A stretch of DNA of 64,000 nt from positions 44,295,797-44,359,796 of the forward strand of contig JASXTE010000004.1 of assembly GCA_030280995.1 (NCBI GenBank). The letters run 5' to 3'. Below, in pieces: positions 55,580-64,000 of this stretch. Each line of letters opens with the position of its first letter. The stretch's first letter is position 1. Below the pieces are notes generated by a model. It was not told the DNA's origin, made no database searches, and saw only the letters and a list, made by a program, of their open reading frames with translations. This stretch comes from Hemileia vastatrix. Taxonomy: Eukaryota > Basidiomycota > Pucciniomycetes > Pucciniales > Zaghouaniaceae. The translations under genes were made by a program, and so were the position numbers.

Positions 55580-56500
55580 TGTAGCAGAATGAGACTCCTT
55601 CTAAAAGAAGAATTTCATTTCAACAGCAGTGCCACTAACCCTTTTAAGCATACCCAAGCATCCATGGAAGGAACTCTTTTAAAATTTTATAGTGGAGTTA
55701 CCCAAGTCTCAAAGAAAAACTCTATCCTCAGAGTAATTGACAACTGCACCAATATGGCACAATTAGTCCCCACCACTACAAAGTTTACATCAGAGGGTAT
55801 TGCAGACTTAATGGTGGTGAATTTCTGGAAGTTACATAGATTTTCTGAAAGTATAGTATTGGAAAGGGGAACCACTTTTAATACCAATTTGTTGAAGTCA
55901 ATGTATGAGCAACTGAATATTAAGCCCATTTTGTCAAAAGCATGGCATCCATATACTGATGGGTAATCTGAGATAGTGAATAAGGCATATGAAAAATACT
56001 TGCACTTTTTCATTAATTATCATCAAGATGAATCAGTACAGCTACTACCATTGGCTGAATTCTCATATACTAACAGGACACATGCTTCAACTGGAATATT
56101 GCCTTTCTATGCTAACTATGGATACCACCCAACATTCTCAATTGGTACCCCATCAATGCTGAAATTTCAAGATGCTGAAGAATGGATTCATAAAAAACTG
56201 AGTATCCATTACAAATTAGAAGAAGCAATCAAGTTACCCAATGGTTAATTAAGTGCCACCATGATAAAATTAAGACTTAAAATCAGGTGCTAGAGGTAGG
56301 TGAAAAGAACTGGATAATCTTATAATTCCTTTCTACATTAAACCCAAGTGCAAAGCTAGATCACAGGAAGGTGGGCCTGTTTAAGATAAAGTGTAAGATA
56401 TCTGACTTGGCATACAAATTGGAACTACCAATTTCAATGAGACAAATGCATCCAGTATTGAATATATTATTACTCTCAAGCACTAAGAAGATACAACACT
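55580..56500 (+). pseudogene. Gypsy integrase core and C-terminal fragment
   Basis: Two adjacent frame pieces encode the integrase core: SILRVIDNCTNMAQLVPTT, FNTNLLKSMYEQLNIK, then HPYTDG and, after a stop, KYLHFFINYHQDES and LPFYANYGYHPTF. A further shifted piece has LNPSAKLDHRKVGLFKI, LAYKLELP and MHPVLN, the usual stretch after the core. The catalytic Glu region is damaged (TDG*SEIVN). RT and RNase H are absent, and the right end abuts a reverse LTR. Confidence 0.85.
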
Positions 56501-56512
56501 GGTGTAGACAAT

Positions 56513-57415
56513 CCTATAGTAATAGCTATAGGCCTTGACCAAGGGAGTTGGAGAAAACCCAGACAGAAAATCTACTATCCCTTTAGAAAAATAAAGTGAG
56601 ATTTACCTGCTACAGTAAATTGGTTCCTGTTTTCTAAAGCCCCTTTTCCAACACACTTGACTGTATTATCATCCAAGAAATTAGTCTCCAGACAGACTAC
56701 CAAACCAAAAACCTGAAATGTAGACCAATATCCACACCAGAGTAAGCAACGATACTTGATGTAGGTTGCAAATACACACTAGAGACAGCAATAATACTTG
56801 ATATAGCTTGCAAGACTATACCAGAGAAACCAGTTTCCAAGTTAATTTAAATGAAGAACTCGCCTTGAAACAAACACAGCCAATTGTGGCCAAAAAACAG
56901 TGAAAACTGAGTGAGGAACAAGGATATCACCTCCAGATGGTTGTATGATAGTTAATGTTGCCCCAAACTGTCTTATTCACTATGTACACACAGACCACTA
57001 TCTAAAAGCCCATTCACACCAATGAATTTGGCGTTCTTGAGCACCAAATTGCATAAAACCTCTTTAGAAACGCTTCCCAGCCTTCTAGCACTGAGGCAGG
57101 CAGTCTGCCCGATGTTTGGAGGCCTACCTGAGGCGGCCGGACCACCCTGAAGCCAGAAAACCACCAAAAACGTTTAAAAATATCCAAAATACTTATAAAA
57201 GTATACTAAAACTACTAAAACCTTTAAAACACATAATTAGGCTGTAAAAACATTGCAACATAAAATGTAGAGAAAAAATAGCTCATTATAATGGTACTAA
57301 GAACTTAATCATAAGACTTAAGGTTAGCCTGCTAAACACAAAAAATAAAATTAAATGGCTATCTTTTTAAATGTAAAATGAAAAATTATCCCCTTAATAC
57401 TTATAATCTGAAAAA
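56513..57415 (-). repeat. LTR, family B, reverse strand, cut by element 2
   Basis: On the plus strand it starts TGTAGACAATCCTATAG and follows the reverse LTR at 49243 up to the GAAAAATGTCAT block. There the LTR of the next element begins. The missing end presumably lies beyond the window. Confidence 0.75.
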
Positions 57416-58598
57416 TGTCATTTTAAGCCTAGGTATCTCAAGAACTGAGTATTTATTTTTTGTACAATAAGATAAAATTAGTTAAATTAAGTTATTACTT
57501 AAAAATAAAAATAAAATACCTATATATATGGTTATAATACATATATATATATAATTATGACACTACTATATGACTTATAGTAGTTTAAATAACTTATATA
57601 TAGCCTAATAATACTTATTAAAGTATTAATGGAGTCATAATATACTTTTCCTAAGTGATATTAAGCAATTATAGACATACATAAGCTTATATGTATACAT
57701 AAACCTCATATTAAGTGAAATATGTAGTAATATTATGTATATTTAGGTCTATAAGTGGGTTTCAACCTCTTAATAGCCTACAAATTTTATTTTTCTGCTT
57801 ATTTTAGGTCATATGGATGTATCCAGTGATCTCACAACGCCTACACAAGCATATACAATTATTTCAGTCACATATATCCAGTTTGGATAACTTAATCTGC
57901 TTCCTTGGATGGATTTTCATATATTTATGGGTTGGGATATGATTACTGGGTTGATATGGATGCTTGGGGATGTTATTGGGGGATTTGACAGTTAATTTGG
58001 TTCCTTTATATACTTCGGGTTTCATTATATACTCTTTGGATGAGTAATTTTACCTGTTCCTTTATGGTATCCGCTTTTATCTGTTTATTCTATTTATGGT
58101 ATGGGTCTGTGGTATCATTAATTGTGATGGAGGGTCCTTTAAGGAGGTCTGGGTGTTGAACCTGCTTGAATTGGATGCCATGGGGAGGTGATGGGCCCTC
58201 AAAGTGCTGTAATTGCCAGGGATAGCAGTGAAATCATCTGGATTGAAGGTCTGTGCACTCCAGTGGATTTTGGTATAAGTAAGGGACGATTTTGACGGGT
58301 TATAGACATCACTTACTTACTACACATTAAATAAACACTAAAACACAATTATTATCATATATAAATATATTATAAAGCATTTAAATATTGAAATTATCTT
58401 CATATAAGCTATAACTATATTTTATTATTCTATTTTCCACCACAAGCACGCATAAAATCTAAGTATTGTGAGTTTAATTGAGAATAAAAATTTTATTATT
58501 CTTCCCCTGTGGTTTAATCACTAAATAATTTATCAAGAAGTAGCTGGACCATTAATATTTACTTTTAAATCATACTTATATACTAGCTTAAACTGAAA
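57416..58598 (+). repeat. 5' LTR of element 2 (family 2)
   Basis: About 1.18 kb; the inverse copy is at 1-1107. The start is uncertain (57416-57427) because TGTCA is followed by TTTTAA before GCCTAGGTATC, and the flanking LTR shares GAAAAATGTCAT. The end TGAAA corresponds to TGACA of the young LTR. Confidence 0.85.
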
Positions 58599-58600
58599 AT

Positions 58601-58615
58601 TGGGGGTCTTTCCTT
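58601..58615 (+). promoter_or_regulatory. Primer-binding site of element 2
   Basis: TGGGGGTCTTTCC, one base different from the young element over its first 13 bases and at the same two-base distance from the LTR. Confidence 0.7.
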
Positions 58616-59106
58616 AGTTATTACTTATTATTTAGTATAAGCTTGGGACGTGATTTTTACTCTAGTATATCTCAAACAATCCAAATATTTGGGTCTGCAG
58701 CATATTTATGGGTCATCATATCTCAGTGATTGTGAAAAAGAACCCTTAAAATAATTGTACTAATTTTTTATAATAAAAATTAGGTATTTACAGTAGTAAC
58801 TTTACCCAATATAAACCCAATTTCACTTGGTATTTGGTCACCAATATAAAACACAATTAAATTGGTATTTGGTTAAAGTTTGGTAAGATAAGTATTCACA
58901 CTTATAAAAATCTAGTTAAACTTATTATATTATTTTTAACATATTTTTTTGAATTTCTATTATATTTTATTTAAATAAATAAAGATATAAATTCAGAGTA
59001 AGCTCCAGAGCTTTTATTAGTAATTGTATTGCTAATATTTTTTGTCACTAATTACCATATAGATTTTCCCTTTTGTAGACGTATAAAAATTTTACTTGAA
59101 TACACA
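58616..59106 (+). other. Leader of element 2
   Basis: No ORF. It lacks the CAGTTGAC-n-GTCCTG array of the young element. It does have a doubled TTGGTATTTGGT around 58832-58881. Confidence 0.5.
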
Positions 59107-59642
59107 ATGAGTGCTCAACAGGACAATATAAGTAAAAATGCTGCTTATAACACCAGGTCTAAAGCTAAAAACATTTCTACAGGACATCACCATGGAGGGT
59201 CAATCCTACCCACAACCAGAGTCAATGAGCATAGAGGAAAAGGACACCCTTCTAAAAAAATAACAATCAAAAAGACTTCATCTCCTCTGCAGGATCAACC
59301 GTCCCTTCTGGCAAAGCAGGATCTGAAACTGGAGGAATCAAAGTCTTTCATGCTAAAGGAGGTAGAGAAGTTGCAAAACAACTGCAAGGTGGGTTTCCAA
59401 CAGATGAATCAAACCTTGGCAGAGTTAAAGGTAGGTCAGCCAAGCCAACAACCCCCTACCCAAGGAGGGTCACATTATTCCCAGGAAAAAGTCCTGGTAG
59501 AGAAATGGAAGTGGGATTGGTTCCACCAGCAATGGTCCAGTCACAATTGCAACAGGGATCCTCCCCCTCATCAGACTTCCTCAGCTCACCCCTACAAAGG
59601 AAAGCAAAAGCGCCAAAAATCAGGGCTTGCACAAATCCCTTG
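59107..59642 (+). pseudogene. Gag N-terminal exon of element 2
   Basis: ATG at 59107 (MSAQQDNISK). A basic, disordered start leads to a coiled-coil stretch (LKEVEKLQNNCKVGFQQMNQ), then VEKWKWDWFHQQW and the basic HPYKGKQKRQK segment, ending PW at a GTAAGT donor (59643). The donor is conserved with the young element. This frame supports the alternative gag exon there. The next exon is degraded. Confidence 0.65.
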
Positions 59643-59719
59643 GTAAGTAGATTACCCTCTCAGATTAAACACAATACTGATTATTACAATATAGGTAATA
59701 TTATTGATGTAAAACTGTA

Positions 59720-61256
59720 CAGAGAATTGAGGAGGACTTGAGAAATCAAGGTTTCAATGTAGATACACCAGACTTATCTTTTGTCAATAACAACAGTACT
59801 ATTTATAATAATAATACAGTTAATCCTCAGTTTCCACAACTTACTAGTGAGATGAGAAGTTCACAAAACAGTGAAAAAATTGAATAGGAAGACATGGAGA
59901 ATTTTAATAATAACACTACTGCCCATAGAATTGTTTCAGAATTATGGAATAGGATGACTGATTGTGAGGAACAGAAAGTTAAGCTCACAAGTGATACATT
60001 TTTGTCCTTGAAATTGAACATTTCTCAACTGGTAAAAAGAAATAAAGAATTAGATAATGAAAACTTGGCTCTAACTCTTAAGTATGATTCTTTGAGTAAT
60101 AAATATAGTGAACTTTCAAACAAATTCTGTGAGTTAGAAAAGTTTTATGAAGCACATTTATTGACAACTGAATCAAGAACAAAGTTATCTTTTGCCCAGA
60201 CAAATCAGAGTGTCTCTGAGCTGCTACAACAATTGACTAAAGTTGAGATTGAAACTTCTAATCTGCTAATGAATCAGGATAATCATAAGTATACTCAGTA
60301 TAATAATAATCTTTTCATTGGAAAAAATGAATCTCAATCATTCCCCATACCACCACAAGTAAAACCATCTGGTGGTAGTGTCAAGTCTGAAAATACAAAT
60401 ATAAGTCACAAATCCATGAAAGAGGAAATACAAGACCATTTATCCAGAGTAAATGAGTTATTGAATTTACCTAGGATTAGTGAAAAAAAATCCAATCATA
60501 TGAACTGGCTTAAGATAGATCAGTACTCAACTTATGATGGGGAAGCCAGCTCTGATTGGCAACATTTAATCCAAAGAATTTACAACTTGAAATTCTCATA
60601 TAAGTTACCAGAAGAAGAAATAACATCCAAATTAATTTCTTCATTTAAGGATGTTGCTTTATTATGGTTTGAAGCTTTTTTGAGTGAGGGTAAAGATTAC
60701 TCTTGAGTTGAATGGAAACAACTAATTAAAAAATAATTTGGAGGTTCTAAATTCAGGCTCACTCAGCAAAGATTATATGAGAAACAAGGTATAATCCGTT
60801 TAATGGTGAAAAACCTATGGTGTTTTAATGAATTTAAATAAAATATTAAAAGCCATTGAGCCAAAAATGGATTTTAACTTATGGAAAGATAAAATAATAT
60901 ATAAATTACCTATATCTGTCAGAGACATTGTTGTAGCTAGAACAATTAATGTTACTGAATATTATGACTTTATTAATATTTGCAATGAAATATTATTAAA
61001 CCATAAGTATGAAGCAATGTATTCCACTTATAAACAAAATTTTGAACCTGTGATAAATCAGAATTCAAAAACACTTCAGGAGAAGCAGAAAAAACATACT
61101 GCACCTGTAGTACCAAAGAAGTATGAAACAAATAATTGTTATAAGTGTAAAAAACCTTGGGTTAAAGGTCACAAATGTGAGAAGAATATAAATATTGTTG
61201 AAAATCAGCATGAATCTGAAAATGAAACAGAAAAAAGTAAAGATTCAAGTGATTAG
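59720..61256 (+). pseudogene. Gag capsid and zinc knuckle of element 2
   Basis: From IEEDLRNQGF through a coiled coil (QLVKRNKELDNENLAL) to the capsid motif MNWLKIDQYSTYDGEASSDW, broken at 60704 (DYS*VEW; Trp in the young element) and at 60734 (KK*FGG; Gln there). A frameshift follows near 60.79 kb, then LWKDKIIYKLPISVRD, CNEILLNHKYEA and the knuckle CYKCKKPWVKGHKC near 61.14 kb. The breaks are single substitutions and one small shift, so the gene decayed in place. Confidence 0.85.
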
Positions 61257-62294
61257 GACAGTAATATCTCATATAGTGATGAGAATGAAGTCTGTATGTT
61301 AGAAGATGATTTGTCCATATTTGAAACTCCAATATTAACCATGGACTCAAATGAATCTTTAATGAATTTTGAGGATGCTGAAATAATTTAGGATATACAA
61401 GCTGATAGCTTGAAAATGAGACCTATTACTGTTCCAGCTATCATTTCTGGAGAAAATGTAAATATAGTATTGGACACAGAAGCTGCTGGCTCTGTTGTTT
61501 CAACAAATACATTGCAGAAAATTGATAGTGAGTATAAGTCAAAGATTGAACCCCTTCAAAGTAAAAATTGGAAAGGTTTTGGATCAGCACTACACCCCAT
61601 AGGTAGATACCAAGCTGCTGTTTTCTTTAAACATCAACATGGTTATGTTAGAGTAACTTGTGTCTTTGTAGTAATCGATAATACTAATTGTATTAACTGT
61701 TTTATCATTGGAAATGATATTCTGATTAAGTTTGGTGTTAAATAAGACACTGCTAATAATCACTACGCAATATAGGGGGTGGACTTGCTAGCAAGTCCTC
61801 AACCTGAACTCAGATGGAACTCAGATGGAACTCAGACTGAACTCATACTGAACCCATACTGAGCTCTACTTGAACACCCACCTAAAACTGTTCTTCTGAG
61901 TGGTGTTCATTCCTGATTGTATGGCTCCTTTATCAATAGCTCAATGTGTGTTCAATCTATGGTGAGTTTGGGTCCAAGGTTGCGGACTTGCTAGCAAGTC
62001 CGCCCCCCATATTGTGTGGTGAATAATTTTACAATTGGCATGAATGGTAAAAGGAAATTTAAAATAAATTCTTTTAACATGGTCTTACACATAGAGTCAG
62101 TAATAAATATTCCTTGCAAAGGAAGAGAATCCAATGAAGTGGAAATTCTGGAAACAGAAATTTCAAAAGCATCATTTGGCACTCAGATACATAAAGCTGA
62201 GAAAACAAATATTTTGAACTTCATTAAAGCATTTCCAATGGCTTTTTCACATGGAACCAATGAACTTGGCCTTGTAAAATATCATAAAATGTAA
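61257..62294 (+). pseudogene. Protease region of element 2, split by a MITE
   Basis: The protease core reads IVLDTEAAGSVVS where the young element has VVLDSGAGGSVVS, so the catalytic D-S/T-G is broken to DTE. FFKHQHGYVRVTCVFVV and IIGNDILIKFGVK follow, then a stop and the 261-bp MITE. Behind it the frame resumes at NFTIGMNGKRKF and runs on to ASFGTQIHKAEK, NFIKAFPMAFSHG and a stop at 62294. ASFG occupies the site of the young element's ASF-UGA. Confidence 0.87.
61761..62021 (-). mobile_element. CACTA MITE, 261 bp, copy 4
   Basis: Starts CACTACGCAATATAGGGGG and ends CCATATTGTGTGGTG. AAT lies on both sides (61758-61760 and 62022-62024). It is nearly identical to copy 2, with only a few substitutions. 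Confidence 0.94.
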
Positions 62295-63746
62295 ATTGGT
62301 TTAACCTGTGATATGGATAATATTCCTGCTAGTCTTAAAAGTAAACCATATCCTGCTTCACCAATGAAAAGGAAAGACATAGAGGATAATATTAAGATGT
62401 TATTAAAATTGAACATTATTGAAAAGGTTGAAACTACACCAAAATATTATGTGATATCAAAAGTGCTAATTTCTTATGAACAAGATAAAGCAAGACTGTG
62501 TGGTGATTATAGAGCATTAAATAAATTCAAAGTGGATGATATTTATCCCTTTCCAAGGATTGTCTCTATACATGCTACCCTTAAAGTTGCTAAGTCTAAA
62601 ACTTGCCTAGATGGAAATAAAGGGTACCATCAGATTCCTGTAGAAATTAATTCACAGAACTTTTTTTTAATAAAAACACATATGGGAATATATAAATATG
62701 TCAGGATGCCATTTGGAACAAAAAATGCTCCTTCAGTATTTCAGAAGTTAATGGATATAACATTCCATAATGAAATGATTGAAGGCTGGTAAATGGTATA
62801 CATTGATGACAACATAGTGTTCACTAAGACATATGATGAACACTTAATCCATCTAAAGAAGGTATTTCAGAAAATGGATGAAATAAATATTACCCTTGCA
62901 TTAAAAATATGTAAATTTGGGTTTGAGTCTTTAAAAGTGCTTGGTCATATTGTATCTGGCTTACAAATATGTGTAGACCAAAATAAGGTGGCTGCAATCA
63001 AGAATATTGGAATATCTCAAAATTTTAAGGATATAAAATCTTTTCTTGGTATGTGTGGCTATTATAGACAATATATAAAGAGCTACAAATTAATTGCTGC
63101 ACCATTGACCACACTGACAAAGAAATAAGAAGCTTTCATTTGGAATAATAAAAGACAACAGGCTTTTGATAAGTTGAAAGAATTTTTGATGACAGCTCCT
63201 ATCTTGGGATTACCAGATTTCAAATTGCCTTTTGTATTATATAAAGATGCAAGTTTTATTGGTCTGGGTGCTGCTTTGCATCAAAAACAACTTATTGAAG
63301 GAAAAATGTCAGAAGTAGTAATTTGTTATATTTCACGTACTCTAAGAAGTAGTGAATTGAAATATGTTGCTACTCAACTTGAATGTTTGGCAGTAGTATG
63401 GGCTCTTGAGAAGCTACATTATTACCTGGAAGACCAAAAATTGGAGTTAATAGCTGACTGTAGTGCAGTTAAGTCACTCTTAAACATGAAAACTACAAAT
63501 AGACATATGTTTAGATGGAAATTAGCTGTACAAGAATAAAGATAATGCATGACTATTACGCATAGAGCAGGAACCTTACACACTAATGTAGATCTGTTAT
63601 ATAGAATACCTCTACCCAATAATGATGATAATCCTGCTCATGTTCCTGAATCAGAGATTATTAACATTTATGGCATTTATATTGTAGATCTTGAGGATGA
63701 ATTTATGCAATCAATTCTCGATATTAATGCTTCAGATCCTGATTGA
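62295..63746 (+). pseudogene. RT and RNase H of element 2
   Basis: Collinear with the young pol. Landmarks: SLKSKPYPASPMKRKDIEDN, KARLCGDYRALN, CLDGNKGYHQ, a stop just before MVYIDDNIVF (YIDD intact), LGMCGYYRQYIKSY, a stop after TTLTKK, then RNase H with LYKDASF (YTDAS in the young copy), ATQLECLAVV, IADCSAVKSL and TNVDLLYR. Several further stops lie near 63.54 kb, and the frame is lost at 63744 (SDPD*). The Lys in place of Thr next to the RNase H Asp and the stops make it inactive. Confidence 0.9.
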
Positions 63747-64000
63747 GTAAACTTACTACAATATTAAATGATCCTTCTTATGCCTTAATGAGTGTTTTAA
63801 TAAAATCATTACCACAAAATTATAAAGAAGCATTAGAAAAAGGAAAATTTTCAATTGAGGATGGTTTTATATATTACAGGAATAAATTAAGCAATGTAAT
63901 TGTAATTCCCCCTTCAATGAAGGAGTTAATGTTAAGTATATGTCATGATGATATGTTAGCAGGTCATTTTGACTTCCATAAAACATTAACCAGAGTAACA
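63747..64000 (+). pseudogene. Start of integrase of element 2, cut by window end
   Basis: After a frameshift the sequence again matches the young pol: KALEKGKFSIE-like coding, then VIVIPPSMKELM and CHDDMLAGHFDF, the integrase zinc region. It continues beyond 64000. Confidence 0.8.

Larger units (their letters stand above)
57416..64000 (+). mobile_element. Old Ty3/gypsy chromovirus relative (element 2), runs off the window
   Basis: Order: LTR, primer site, gag N-terminal exon, capsid, knuckle, protease, RT, RNase H and the start of integrase. It is collinear with the young element at 22478, at lower identity and with many stops. The reading reaches HDDMLAGHFDFHKT, the integrase zinc region, at the window end. 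A MITE interrupts it at 61761. Confidence 0.93.

Noticed and set aside
59720..63746. Repeat-induced point mutation as cause of decay in element 2
   Set aside because: Some breaks fit C-to-T or G-to-A (TGG to TGA, CAA to TAA, G to E in the protease), but others such as TAC to TAA and small shifts do not. No clear CpA bias could be shown by eye.

Overview
The window looks like a gene-poor, AT-rich stretch of a fungal nuclear genome, most likely a basidiomycete and plausibly a rust (Pucciniales). Pointers are short introns of about 58-75 nt with GTAAGT donors and CTAAC/ACTAAT branch sites, a Ty3/gypsy chromovirus with a C-terminal chromodomain, a PIF/Harbinger element with both of its usual genes, and a TET/JBP-like dioxygenase relic. 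The species assignment is inference. Almost everything here is transposable-element DNA in nested layers; the only block that looks like host sequence is about 15.0-17.6 kb.

Layout. 1-1107: reverse-strand LTR of gypsy family 2. 1108-11773: a decayed reverse-strand gypsy-type element (A) whose gag is split by a 5.64-kb CACTA-type DNA element (4074-9717), which itself carries a solo LTR (5288-6294). 11810-12070: a 261-bp CACTA MITE. 12.1-14.3 kb: remnants of another large CACTA-like element and an LTR piece. 15.0-17.6 kb: exon-like host remnants, including a membrane protein. 17874-18250 plus 33385 onward: an LTR split by a Harbinger transposon (18251-33384; 32-bp TIRs, ATT target duplication). 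The Harbinger carries a spliced Myb/trihelix gene, a TET/JBP-like pseudogene and a DDE transposase with one stop codon. It was later hit by a very young gypsy chromovirus (22478-31247) and by a second CACTA MITE (32858-33118).

34.3-57.4 kb: a patchwork of one LTR family (B), with gag-protease-RT and integrase relics, an antisense cysteine-motif gene preceded by a promoter-like repeat array, a third MITE, a 1.3-kb (AAAAAT)n tract, a foldback hairpin and an unclassified 1.2-kb TIR element. 57416 to the window end: an old, stop-ridden relative of the young chromovirus, with a fourth MITE in its protease region.

How the parts relate. The young element (two LTR mismatches in 825 bp) has gag-protease and RT-RNase H-integrase-chromodomain in one frame, separated by a single UGA; the older relative has a sense codon there. 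The four intact MITEs share their ends with the large CACTA element and all have perfect 3-bp target duplications, so an unseen CACTA transposase probably moved them. The Harbinger is the best candidate for something new: a two-gene transposon whose interior also holds a relic of an enzyme family that oxidises methylated bases.
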